This document shows positions 1 through 5,794 of a stretch of 9,099 nt of DNA, one piece after another. Both the position numbers and the translations under genes were made by a program. The stretch is taken from the NCBI GenBank assembly GCA_900545405.1, contig UQYT01000060.1:1-9099 (forward strand), given 5' to 3'. The stretch comes from an uncultured Eubacteriales bacterium. Lineage in GTDB: Bacteria; Bacillota; Clostridia; Oscillospirales; Oscillospiraceae. Below the pieces are notes generated by a model. That model searched no databases. It was not told the origin of the DNA and was given only the letters and a program-made list of their open reading frames with translations. Every line of letters begins with the position of its first letter. The first letter of the stretch is position 1.

Positions 1-13
1 TTTCTTTGGCGGC

Positions 14-56
14 TCGACACCGTTTCTTTGGGCAAGCACCAAAGAAATGGGGTCGA
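14..56. repeat. Strong 18-bp imperfect hairpin at the left edge
   Basis: Arms 14-31 and 39-56 pair around a 7-base loop (32-38). The inner nine pairs are perfect (TTTCTTTGG with CCAAAGAAA). The outer nine contain one A-G mismatch (19/51) and one G-T wobble (22/48). TTTCTTTGG also occurs at 1-9, so a second, truncated arm may extend beyond the window. There is no T-tract after either arm, so it is not an obvious terminator. It resembles a dispersed intergenic hairpin element, but no second full copy is visible here. Confidence 0.6.
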
Positions 57-110
57 ATCGCAGGACAGGGCAAAGACTACCTCCCAACGTATCGGCGCAC
101 ACGTACAAGC

Positions 111-283
111 GTAAAAAAAGAAGGGGGAAACCCCTTGATAGGGTTTCCCCCTTAGACCCCCTTCCTGATCTTATGAGAGCATAAAGAGAATTCCGCGCTC
201 TGCGGAGCGCGGGCAGGGGCGCCGCCCCTGCACCCTGCCGCCTTTGAAAAGGCGGGCGAAACTTTCATTCGCGCTTCGCGCAG
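111..283 (+). repeat. Dispersed multi-hairpin repeat, copy A
   Basis: Five successive hairpins are visible. H1 has arms 121-133/141-153 (13 bp). H2 has arms 193-200/205-212 with loop TGCG. H3 has arms 214-220/224-230. H4 has arms 238-245/248-255 around GA. H5 has arms 271-274/278-281 with loop TTC. The module CGAAACTTTCA lies between H4 and H5. The same order recurs at 6609-6779 (copy B), and H2 to H5 recur inverted at 9003-9099 (copy C). On the minus strand H1 is followed by TTCTTTTTTT, so it could terminate transcription arriving from the DUF1002 gene. There is no coding capacity and no recognisable terminal target duplication. Confidence 0.85.
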
Positions 284-291
284 TGTTGGGC

Positions 292-327
292 AAAAACACC
301 CCGGCGCTGAGGCGCCGGGGTGTTTTT
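292..327. terminator. Bidirectional intrinsic terminator after the DUF1002 gene
   Basis: A 16-bp stem (292-307 with 312-327) closes over the 4-base loop TGAG. The core is CACCCCGGCGC, flanked by A5 on the left and T6 on the right, so both strands carry a U-tract. It abuts the DUF1002 stop codon (330-328). It is the expected end of the rsmG-DUF1002 transcript. Confidence 0.9.
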
Positions 328-1194
328 TCAACCGAAGATGTTCTTGAAGAAATCCACTATCGAGTTCCAGACGTTCTTGACGCCGGTGAGGAAGTTCGAC
401 ACGGTCTCCTTCGCCTGGCCGAGCTTGGCTATCGTATTCTGCACCGACTCAACCTTCGCCTTCAGCTCGTCCGGATTGAGCTTCTCCAGCGAGCGGCAGA
501 GGCTGATCAGCTGGTTTATCTGCGTGTCCGTCAGCGTCACGCCGAGGTCGGAGGCTATCGACACTATCTCCGCTCGCAGCTGCTCGTCCGTCATGTTCCG
601 CGTCTCACTGAGGAGGAGCTTCAGCTCGTTGACGATCTCCACCGAGTCGTAGCTGCCTATTTTGTCCGCCAGCTCCGCCGTCAGCGTCAGCTCCTGAGTG
701 CTCACCAGCTTCGCCGTCTCGTCCAGTTCCTCGCCGGTGATGTCCTCATACGCCATGTACACGCCCGTCAGCGCCGCCGTGCCCGACACCTCAAAGGGCG
801 CCGCGACGATTATCTTCGCGTCCGTTATGCCCGCCGTCGCCAGCGCGCTCACGTACATCTGCGACGTGCACCAGTTGATGTTCGAGGTCGTCACGTCCAG
901 GCCCTCGCCCTCGTTCAGCACCTCGATGTACACGCAGGAGATGGAGTTCGTGCCGATGACCGAGTCGTCCACGTAGCTGGAGAGATACTTGCGCTCGTCC
1001 GCGTTCGTCACGCGCAGCTCCGTCACGTCGCCGCGGCTTATGCCGAAATTCTTGTAAACGTCCGCGATCTGCTCGTCCGTCAGGTTCGCGCCGATGACCG
1101 CGCGGGCCTCGCCCGCGTCCACCGCAAGCGCCGGCACCGCGCCCGCCAGCAGGCAGACCGCGAGCAGCGCCGATATGAGCTTTTTCATTTTCAT
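328..1194 (-). CDS. Exported DUF1002-family protein
   Basis: A 288-residue protein resembling the DUF1002 family (Pfam PF06207; I believe B. subtilis YpuA belongs here), whose biochemical role is not established. Residues 1-25 form a signal peptide: KMKK, a hydrophobic core, then PALA as a plausible cleavage site. The mature part has alternating helices and strands, with repeated LTDEQI-like segments near residues 38-43, 200-206 and 221-227 that suggest related helical units. The C-terminus (about 265-288) is rich in aromatic and hydrophobic residues (NFLTGVKNVW, then DFFKNIFG) and may be an amphipathic, membrane-associating helix. The ATG at 1194 is preferred over the upstream in-frame start at 1248 because GGAGGT lies five bases upstream of it and the signal peptide begins there. 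It lies 61 bp downstream of rsmG with no terminator between them, so co-transcription is likely. Product name is confident at family level only. Confidence 0.85.
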   Translation of the reverse strand: MKMKKLISALLAVCLLAGAVPALAVDAGEARAVIGANLTDEQIADVYKNFGISRGDVTELRVTNADERKYLSSYVDDSVIGTNSISCVYIEVLNEGEGLDVTTSNINWCTSQMYVSALATAGITDAKIIVAAPFEVSGTAALTGVYMAYEDITGEELDETAKLVSTQELTLTAELADKIGSYDSVEIVNELKLLLSETRNMTDEQLRAEIVSIASDLGVTLTDTQINQLISLCRSLEKLNPDELKAKVESVQNTIAKLGQAKETVSNFLTGVKNVWNSIVDFFKNIFG

Positions 1195-1255
1195 GCCAGA
1201 CCTCCATGTGCCAAAGGGTTCGCTTTTGAGACGCCGCGAGGGGCGCAAATGTTCC

Positions 1256-1957
1256 TCACAGCGGCTGTTTGGAAATTCTTGCCCAGCGCCGGGGATATTT
1301 CGCGGGCGTGGGCGCCGTCTTTTTTATTATCACCGCGGTACGCACGACGTCCGTGCCGGGGATGGTGTACGTCCTGATCTCGGGCGCCGAGCCGCCCAGG
1401 GTCTCTATCGCCTTGGCCGCCTCCGCGACCTCCTCCGCGCAGTCTGCCGCCTTCATCGAGACAAAGCTCCCGCCCACGCGCACAAAGGGCAGGCAGAGCT
1501 CGCAGAGCACGTTCAGCCGCGCGACCGCCCGGCTCACCGCGATGCCGAAGCCCTCGCGGTACTCCGCCGGGGCCTCCTCCGCGCGCATTGCCTCGCAGTG
1601 CGTGTTCTCAAGGCCCAGCAGCGCCGCCGTCTCTGCGATGAAGTCTATGCGCTTTTGCTGGCTGTCCAGCAGCGTGAAGTCCGCGTCCGGGCGCAGTATC
1701 GCCAGCGGCAGGCCAGGAAAGCCTGCGCCCGTGCCCACGTCCACCACGCGCGCGCCGGAGAAATCGGCGTAGTTCAAGAGCGCCGCACTGTCCAGGAAGT
1801 GCAGCCGGGCCACGGGGCCCTCGCCCTCTATGGCCGTGAGGTTCATGACGGAGCCGACCTCCGTCAGCCGCTCATAGTATGTGCGAAAACGCGCAAAAGC
1901 CGCCTCGGGCGCGGAGATGCCCAGCTCTTCAAGGCCGGAGCGCAGGATATTTTCCAT
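1256..1957 (-). CDS. rsmG: 16S rRNA (guanine-527 N7)-methyltransferase RsmG
   Basis: A 233-residue class I SAM-dependent methyltransferase that modifies G527 in the 530 loop of 16S rRNA; in other bacteria its loss gives low-level streptomycin resistance. The MNLTAI segment (38-43) precedes the SAM-binding motif at 71-87 (VVDVGTGAGFPGLPLAI). LLDSQQKRIDF (97-107) carries the acidic ribose-binding position. SRAVA (142-146) and the C-terminal PAKYPRR (218-224) are family signatures. Length is normal. ATG 1957 is chosen over GTG 1966 because the GTG lies inside the Shine-Dalgarno GAGGTG. In many bacteria rsmG sits beside mnmE/mnmG; here its neighbours are a cell-wall hydrolase and a DUF1002 gene. 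A promoter is visible just upstream (2004-2032), nested with the terminator of the preceding gene. Confidence 0.96.
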   Translation of the reverse strand: MENILRSGLEELGISAPEAAFARFRTYYERLTEVGSVMNLTAIEGEGPVARLHFLDSAALLNYADFSGARVVDVGTGAGFPGLPLAILRPDADFTLLDSQQKRIDFIAETAALLGLENTHCEAMRAEEAPAEYREGFGIAVSRAVARLNVLCELCLPFVRVGGSFVSMKAADCAEEVAEAAKAIETLGGSAPEIRTYTIPGTDVVRTAVIIKKTAPTPAKYPRRWARISKQPL

Positions 1958-1969
1958 CAAAATCACCTC

Positions 1970-2006
1970 AAAAACAATACCGGACGCACGATGTGCGCCC
2001 GGTATT
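1970..2006 (-). terminator. Intrinsic terminator of the SleB-like hydrolase gene
   Basis: Read on the minus strand, AATACCGG pairs with CCGGTATT (1999-2006 with 1976-1983). An inner CGCAC/GTGCG stem (1993-1997 with 1985-1989) sits around a 3-base loop, with one mismatch between the two stems. G then T5 follows at 1975-1970. It lies between the hydrolase stop (2033) and the rsmG start (1957). Its 5' arm overlaps the -10 of the rsmG promoter. Confidence 0.8.
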
Positions 2007-2032
2007 ATATCACGCCGCGCGGTAAATTACAA
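2004..2032 (-). promoter_or_regulatory. Sigma-A-type promoter for rsmG
   Basis: On the minus strand the -35 is TTGTAA (2032-2027), then a 17-base spacer, then a consensus -10 TATAAT (2009-2004) preceded by TGA, giving an extended TGn motif. The start site would fall near 1997, inside the stem of the upstream gene's terminator. A transcript starting there lacks the outer 5' arm and so should escape termination. Confidence 0.75.
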
Positions 2033-2962
2033 TCACGCGTAGAAGTCGTGGTCGCCTATGCTGGTGACGAAGGTCCGCGTCTGCCGGAACCAGCTGGACA
2101 CGCCTATGTCCGGGTTCACGAAGTAGAGCGCACCGCCGACTATGTCGTAGCCCTCGAGGCAGATCTTCGCCGCGATGACGCACTCCTCGCTCGGCTCCGA
2201 GTAGATGCTGCCCGTATCCACGGGCGAGAACTGCACGCCGTAGCGCGAGTCAAAGATGACCTCCTTGACCGTGTTCGGGAAGGCCGCGGAGGCCACGCGG
2301 TTCATGACCACGTCGCCCACGCCGAGCATGCCTGTCAGCGTCTGGTTGCCGCTCTCCGCATAGATGATGCGGGAGAGCCAGTAGACGTCCTCCTCTGAAT
2401 AGAAGTTGTCCCCGGACTCTATGAGCTTCTTTTGCGTCGTGTCGATGTTCACACTGGCGGTTGCGCTGTCCCAGTCGGCGGTGAAGCCGAAGATGCGGCA
2501 GAGCTCGCTCACGGGCCAAAGCTCCTTGCCGTCGATGACCAGCAGTCCGCCCTCGAGGTAGAGGTAGCGGCCGTTGACCTCGACGTACTCCCCGCCCTCG
2601 GCGAGGTGGAGCTGTATGCCGTCAAGCGCGCTCTCCGAGTACGCGAGGCCGGTGACGTCGGCGAACTCGGCCAGGGTCATGCGCACCTTGCCGTCTATGA
2701 TGCGGCAGTCGGTGCTGTACGCGCCGTTTATGTATAGGGCGGTAAGTGTGCCGCCGTAGGCTTCCAAAGCCGGCTCAGCCGGTTCCGCGGAGGGCTCGGC
2801 CGATTCCGGGGCGTCGTCCGCCTCAAAGAGCGGCAGGTCCCATACGGGCGGCGAATACACCGCATCGGCTTGTCCGCCGGTCCAGAAGGAACCGCTCGCC
2901 GTCAGGCACAGCACAGCCAGCGCGATAAGTACTATGATATTGTTTTTTGTTCTCTTGGCCAT
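2033..2962 (-). CDS. Membrane-anchored SleB/CwlJ-type cell-wall hydrolase
   Basis: A 309-residue protein. Residues 9-25 form an N-terminal membrane anchor or signal (NNIIVLIALAVLCLTASG). A Pro/Glu/Ala-rich linker follows (about 48-68). Residues about 72-174 resemble the copper-amine-oxidase N-terminal-like domain often found in clostridial exported enzymes. Residues 192-309 match the Hydrolase_2 fold of SleB/CwlJ (PF07486): WLSRIIYAES with the probable catalytic Glu203, GVGDVVMNRV (214-223) and a C-terminal FVTSIGDHDFYA. SleB and CwlJ degrade spore cortex, but many clostridial relatives act on vegetative wall, so a germination role is not assured. ATG 2962 is chosen over the upstream start at 3034 because GAGGTG lies four bases before it and the membrane segment follows directly. 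A promoter is visible at 3037-3066 and a terminator at 1970-2006, so it is probably monocistronic. Confidence 0.9.
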   Translation of the reverse strand: MAKRTKNNIIVLIALAVLCLTASGSFWTGGQADAVYSPPVWDLPLFEADDAPESAEPSAEPAEPALEAYGGTLTALYINGAYSTDCRIIDGKVRMTLAEFADVTGLAYSESALDGIQLHLAEGGEYVEVNGRYLYLEGGLLVIDGKELWPVSELCRIFGFTADWDSATASVNIDTTQKKLIESGDNFYSEEDVYWLSRIIYAESGNQTLTGMLGVGDVVMNRVASAAFPNTVKEVIFDSRYGVQFSPVDTGSIYSEPSEECVIAAKICLEGYDIVGGALYFVNPDIGVSSWFRQTRTFVTSIGDHDFYA

Positions 2963-3300
2963 TTTGCACCTCAGTTTATTCTCCCTTGCGCCCGCCTGAA
3001 CGGGCACGCGGACATCAAAAACCGATTCCTGCAATAATTATAGTCAAAAATGCAGTGCAAATTCAATCGGCATTTTGCATAAACTGAGTTTCGCAAATTT
3101 AATTATAGTAAACAAGCCACCACAGTATATGGCTTATTTGGACGAATTTCGCTATTTTGTTCTACATATTGTGTTGTGCTTCTTGCCGAACTTTTTCCTT
3201 TCGACGGAAAACGACTTAATTTTTTTGCAATTTCGCAAGTTTGGGTGACAATAACCTCGAATTTTGTTACCTTTGTAATTATTTCGAGATATTATGTAAA
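2963..3300. other. AT-rich intergenic region between the TSCPD and SleB-like genes
   Basis: This 338-base gap is markedly AT-rich compared with its GC-rich neighbours; 3121-3180 is only about a third G+C by hand count. It holds the hydrolase promoter and two copies of ACTATAATTA 65 bp apart. It also holds small inverted repeats: 3114-3119/3130-3135 (AAGCCA/TGGCTT) and CTCGAA/TTCGAG near 3257-3294. I see no convincing ORF and no strong terminator for the TSCPD gene. Confidence 0.6.
3037..3066 (-). promoter_or_regulatory. Sigma-A-like promoter for the SleB-like gene
   Basis: On the minus strand: TTGAAT (3066-3061), an 18-base spacer, then consensus TATAAT (3042-3037). It lies about 75 bp upstream of the chosen start. 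The ten-base string ACTATAATTA around this -10 (3044-3035) recurs exactly at 3109-3100, but the second copy lacks a convincing -35. Confidence 0.6.
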
Positions 3301-3558
3301 TCAATTTGCAGCTTTTTCGAGGCACTCACGCAGCGCTTTCGAGAGCTGATCGGGGCAGGATGTGGGCTTCATGCCGCAGCGGATGCCCTCCATGCGGGAG
3401 ATGGCCTCGCGGGCGTCCATCCCCACCACGAGCCTGGAAATGCCCTGCAAATTGCCGCTGCATCCCCCTTTTACCTCAACTTTCCGGATTATTCCGTTCT
3501 CGACCTCCACCCGCATTTCGCTGGAGCAGACCCCGCGGGGCTTGAAAACATGGACCAT
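3301..3558 (-). CDS. Small TSCPD-domain protein (TIGR03905-like)
   Basis: An 85-residue protein consisting of a single TSCPD domain (PF12637), the module otherwise found at the C-terminus of class II ribonucleotide reductases. Conserved cysteines are visible: C11 (GVCSSE), C33 (KGGCSGN), C61 (IRCGMK) and C68 in the name-giving TSCPD (66-70). They suggest metal or redox chemistry, although the role of free-standing members is unknown. ATG 3558 is chosen because GGAAGG lies seven bases upstream and homology begins at MVHVFKPRG; the longer frame to 3813 runs through the promoter and is low-complexity. It is divergent from spoIIP and has its own promoter at 3624-3652. Confidence 0.88.
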   Translation of the reverse strand: MVHVFKPRGVCSSEMRVEVENGIIRKVEVKGGCSGNLQGISRLVVGMDAREAISRMEGIRCGMKPTSCPDQLSKALRECLEKAAN

Positions 3559-3623
3559 TTTTGTGCCTTCCCTTCCGTCAGGATTCGACGTATTATGTCT
3601 ATCTTTGCGCGACGCGCCGGAAT

Positions 3624-3652
3624 AATATACCACAAACTTTGTTTCCTTGCAA
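3624..3652 (-). promoter_or_regulatory. Sigma-A-type promoter for the TSCPD gene
   Basis: On the minus strand: -35 TTGCAA (3652-3647), exactly 17 bases, then -10 TATATT (3629-3624). The start site would fall near 3617, giving a leader of about 60 nt. It is embedded in an AT-rich patch within the GC-rich divergent region. Confidence 0.65.
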
Positions 3653-3669
3653 GGCCGGGCGGCGGCGCG

Positions 3670-3698
3670 GCATCTTTGGGACGGGCGGGGCATAACAT
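3670..3698 (+). promoter_or_regulatory. Sigma-E-like promoter upstream of spoIIP
   Basis: GCATCTT (3670-3676) matches the sigma-E -35 consensus KMATATT at 6 of 7 positions. After 14 bases, CATAACAT (3691-3698) matches CATACAHT at 6 of 8. Sigma-E control of spoIIP is established in Bacillus. The implied start near 3705 leaves a very short leader that begins at the Shine-Dalgarno. Not verified. Confidence 0.45.
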
Positions 3699-3719
3699 AT
3701 GCCTGAAGGGGGTGACGGC

Positions 3720-4766
3720 ATGGGCTGGGCAAAAAAGCTGGCGGCGGCGGGCGTGCTGCTGCTGGGCGCGCGGGCACTGCTCTCCGGCGGCGCGGGCGAG
3801 GCCCTGGCTGCAAAGCTGGGCGAGGCCCTCAGCGGCCAGATGGTCTCCGCGAGCATAGACCTCGAGCTCGGCCCCCGCGAGACGGAGGCCCCCGCGAGCC
3901 CCGACGCCTCCGACCCGGTCTACCCCTCCATCGTCCTCGACAGCCTCTCGCCCTCGCCCGAGCCAGAGGAAACGCCTGAGCCGGTCATCGAGGGTGCGGA
4001 GGACGGCAACATCGTGGAGACGACGATATACAGCGGCCTCTCCATAAAAAACTCCACCAGCTACGACATCGACGTCGGCGAGCTGGTGAAGCTCGGCCCC
4101 ACACAGGTCCTGCCCGCCGAGGGCCCGCAGATTCTCATCGTCCACACCCACGGCAGCGAGGCCTACACCCCGGACAGGGACGACCAGTACGAGGAGTCCG
4201 ACAGCTACCGGACGGAGGACCTCAATTATAATGTAGTGCGCGTCGGCGACGAGCTGGCCGCGGCACTCGAGGCGCAGGGGCTCTCCGTGCTGCACGACCG
4301 CGAGATATACGACTACCCCAGCTACACCGGCTCCTATTCCCGCTCCGGCGCGGCGGTGGAGGAATATCTCGCGCAGTATCCGGACATAGCGGTGGTCATC
4401 GACCTCCACCGCGACGCCCTCGGCGACGGGGACGTGACGTACAAGACCATGGCCGAGCTGGACGGGCAGACCTCGTCGCAGCTCATGATGCTCGTCGGCA
4501 CCGGCGAGGGCGGCCTCTCCCACCCGAACTGGGAGCAGAACCTCCGTCTCGCACTCTATCTCCAGCAGGCGGTGAACGCCAAGTATCCCACCCTCGCGCG
4601 GCCCATCTCCGTGACGCAGGAGCGCTATAACCAGCAGCTCACCACCGGCTCGATGATCCTCGAGGTCGGCTCGAGCGGGAACACTTTGCAGGAGGCGCTG
4701 ACCGCCGTCAGGCTCTACGCCGACGCCGTCGGCCCCGCGCTTTTGAAACTTGTGGCGGAAAATTGA
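3720..4766 (+). CDS. spoIIP: Stage II sporulation protein P
   Basis: A 348-residue peptidoglycan amidase/endopeptidase that acts with SpoIID and SpoIIM in the mother cell to thin septal wall and drive engulfment of the forespore. Residues about 8-22 form a single N-terminal membrane segment. A Pro/Glu/Ser-rich linker (52-90) leads to the catalytic domain (about 100-345). The family motif ILIVHTHGSEAYTP (138-151) supplies His142, His144 and Glu147. DLHRDA (228-233) supplies His230. ILEVGSSGNTLQEA (313-326) supplies Glu315. These fit a zinc site of the amidase_3-like type. ATG 3720 is preferred over ATG 3699 because AAGGGGGTGA sits four bases upstream and the extra seven residues add nothing recognisable. 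It is the clearest evidence that the organism sporulates. It is followed by a terminator at 4774-4822. Confidence 0.96.
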   Translation: MGWAKKLAAAGVLLLGARALLSGGAGEALAAKLGEALSGQMVSASIDLELGPRETEAPASPDASDPVYPSIVLDSLSPSPEPEETPEPVIEGAEDGNIVETTIYSGLSIKNSTSYDIDVGELVKLGPTQVLPAEGPQILIVHTHGSEAYTPDRDDQYEESDSYRTEDLNYNVVRVGDELAAALEAQGLSVLHDREIYDYPSYTGSYSRSGAAVEEYLAQYPDIAVVIDLHRDALGDGDVTYKTMAELDGQTSSQLMMLVGTGEGGLSHPNWEQNLRLALYLQQAVNAKYPTLARPISVTQERYNQQLTTGSMILEVGSSGNTLQEALTAVRLYADAVGPALLKLVAEN

Positions 4767-4773
4767 ATATTTG

Positions 4774-4822
4774 CCTCCCGGTGCGTCAAGAATCCTGTTA
4801 GAACGTACCGGGAGGTGTTTTT
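4774..4822 (+). terminator. Intrinsic terminator of spoIIP overlapping the CBS-gene Shine-Dalgarno
   Basis: A 13-bp stem (4774-4786 with 4803-4815; one G-T wobble) closes a 16-base loop and is followed by TG and T6 (4816-4823). The 3' arm contains GGGAGG, the Shine-Dalgarno of the CBS gene, whose ATG is at 4827. Read-through transcripts would therefore carry a sequestered ribosome-binding site. Confidence 0.82.
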
Positions 4823-4826
4823 TATA

Positions 4827-5282
4827 ATGAAGGTATCCGATATAATGTCAGGGCGGGTCGTGACCATAGGCCAGAAGGAGCCGGTCATCGCCGCGGCGCG
4901 GCTTTTGAAGCGCATGAACCTCGGCGCCCTGCCCGTCACCGACGACAGCGGCCGCCTGCGCGGCATACTCACTGACCGCGACATCGTGCTCCGCTGCGTC
5001 GCCGCCGGGGCCGACCCCAAGACGCTGGAGATACGCGAGATAATGAGCCGCGGTGTGGTCACCGCCGCGCCCGGCGCCGACGTGGCGGAGGCCGCGCGCC
5101 TCATGCGCGGCGATCAGGTCCGCCGCCTGCCCGTTGTCGACCACGGCAAGCTCGTCGGCATGGTCTCCCTCGCCGACATGGCCCGCCGCTGCGATATGGA
5201 GGCCGCCGCCGCGCTCGCCGACATCTCCTCCAACCTCCGCCGCGCCCAGGTCCCAAAAAAATCTGAAGAAAATTCAAAATAG
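4827..5282 (+). CDS. Two-CBS-domain protein
   Basis: A 151-residue protein made almost entirely of a Bateman module. CBS 1 spans about 1-58 (KVSDIMSGRVVTIG, then LGALPVTDDSGRLRGILTDRDI). CBS 2 spans about 70-125 (REIMSRGVVTAAPGADVAEAARLM, shown here only in part by its ends, then RRLPVVDHGKLVGMVSLADM). Such stand-alone proteins bind adenosine nucleotides and are thought to act as energy-state sensors or stress proteins; the partner is unknown. The last 25 residues are Ala-rich, then charged and probably disordered (VPKKSEENSK). ATG 4827 is chosen over GTG 4815 because the GTG lies inside the Shine-Dalgarno. No ordinary promoter is obvious; GAATATT at 4765-4771 matches a sigma-E -35 but a good -10 is missing. 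No terminator follows before the perR promoter. Confidence 0.9.
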   Translation: MKVSDIMSGRVVTIGQKEPVIAAARLLKRMNLGALPVTDDSGRLRGILTDRDIVLRCVAAGADPKTLEIREIMSRGVVTAAPGADVAEAARLMRGDQVRRLPVVDHGKLVGMVSLADMARRCDMEAAAALADISSNLRRAQVPKKSEENSK

Positions 5283-5285
5283 GTC

Positions 5286-5314
5286 TTTACAAATCGCAAG
5301 GGCTGTGGTATTAT
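5286..5314 (+). promoter_or_regulatory. Sigma-A promoter of perR
   Basis: TTTACA (5286-5291), a 17-base spacer, then TATTAT (5309-5314), with one mismatch to consensus in each hexamer. It starts four bases after the CBS-gene stop codon. The start site would be about 5320-5322, directly against the palindrome at 5322-5336. Confidence 0.8.
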
Positions 5315-5321
5315 CACATCG

Positions 5322-5336
5322 TAATAAGAATTATTA
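5322..5336 (+). promoter_or_regulatory. Probable PerR box (autoregulatory operator)
   Basis: The 15-base sequence TAATAAGAATTATTA has six perfectly paired outer bases around GAA. This is the 7-1-7 layout and AT character of PerR boxes (Bacillus consensus TTATAATNATTATAA), although several bases differ. Its position at the transcription start would let PerR repress its own gene. Inference from layout; binding is not shown. Confidence 0.6.
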
Positions 5337-5353
5337 TCGTTTTGGAGGTAACA

Positions 5354-5755
5354 ATGGAGGCGCGCAAGTACAGCAAAAAGCGAGAAGCTATACTTGAAGC
5401 CCTGCGCAACACGACGGAGCACCCGAGCGCCGAGATGCTCTACGCGAGGCTGAAGCCGGAGTTCCCGGACCTGAGCCTCGGCACGGTGTATCGGAATCTG
5501 GCGATGTTCATACGCGACGGGGACGCGGTCAGCGTCGGCACCGTTGCGGGCCAGGAGCGTTACGATGCGGACACCCATCCGCACGCGCACTTCATCTGCT
5601 CCGAATGCGGCCGGGTGCTGGACGTCTGCTGCCCCTGCCTCAATGCGCTGGACAAGGAGGTCGAGCGCGAGACGGGCGGCGCGGTCTCGGGACACTCCCT
5701 GAGCTTCTCGGGCACCTGCCAAGGCTGCCTTAACGGGCAAAAAACGGCCGTCTAA
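5354..5755 (+). CDS. perR: Peroxide-sensing Fur-family repressor PerR
   Basis: A 133-residue metalloregulator: N-terminal winged helix (about 5-65, with SLGTVYRNLAMF as the recognition region) and C-terminal dimerisation/metal domain. The regulatory-site ligands of B. subtilis PerR (H37, D85, H91, H93, D104) have equivalents H23, D71, H77, H79 and D90 with identical spacing. The structural zinc cysteines C96, C99, C136 and C139 correspond to C82, C85, C122 and C125. Asp90 rather than Glu favours PerR over Fur. The N-terminus is about 14 residues shorter than in Bacillus. Unusual extra cysteines follow Asp90 (VCCPC, 91-95). ATG 5354 follows GGAGGT at good spacing; the TTG at 5342 lies upstream of that site. 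Reverse rubrerythrin and rubredoxin downstream are classic PerR targets. The terminator overlaps its stop codon. Confidence 0.94.
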   Translation: MEARKYSKKREAILEALRNTTEHPSAEMLYARLKPEFPDLSLGTVYRNLAMFIRDGDAVSVGTVAGQERYDADTHPHAHFICSECGRVLDVCCPCLNALDKEVERETGGAVSGHSLSFSGTCQGCLNGQKTAV

Positions 5756-5765
5756 GCCGTTTTTT
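5739..5765. terminator. Bidirectional terminator spanning the perR stop codon
   Basis: AAAAAACGGC (5739-5748) pairs perfectly with GCCGTTTTTT (5756-5765) around a 7-base loop that contains the perR TAA (5753-5755). A-tract and T-tract flank the GC core. The hairpin is short (four GC pairs plus A-T pairs), so termination may be partial and allow some read-through into the rubrerythrin gene. Confidence 0.7.
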
Positions 5766-5794
5766 ACATAAACTATTCTCAAATAAACTATAAA
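5763..5794 (+). promoter_or_regulatory. Candidate promoter/regulatory region of reverse rubrerythrin
   Basis: TTTACA (5763-5768) overlaps the perR terminator T-tract, and TATAAA lies at 5789-5794, but the 20-base spacing is too long for a normal sigma-A promoter. ATAAACTAT occurs twice in direct orientation (5768-5776 and 5783-5791), 15 bp apart. No clear PerR-box palindrome is visible. GGGAGG at 5800-5805 is the ribosome-binding site for ATG 5814. Confidence 0.35.

Noticed and set aside
111..290. CRISPR array or riboswitch in the GC-rich hairpin regions
   Set aside because: There are no evenly spaced identical repeats with unique spacers. The hairpins recur at unrelated loci, which fits a dispersed repeat better than a riboswitch tied to one gene.
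244..2398. Long overlapping plus-strand frames (244-1377 and 1094-2398) opposite the DUF1002, rsmG and hydrolase genes
   Set aside because: They are Arg/His/Leu-rich low-complexity translations with no recognisable domain. They run across terminators and gene boundaries and lie antisense to well-supported genes.
3559..3813. N-terminal extension of the TSCPD protein to 3813
   Set aside because: The extension is Arg/Pro-rich, contains the gene's own promoter, and homology starts only at the ATG at 3558.
3489..4523. A 344-residue minus-strand frame opposite spoIIP
   Set aside because: It is antisense to spoIIP, whose catalytic motifs are unmistakable, and crosses the TSCPD promoter.
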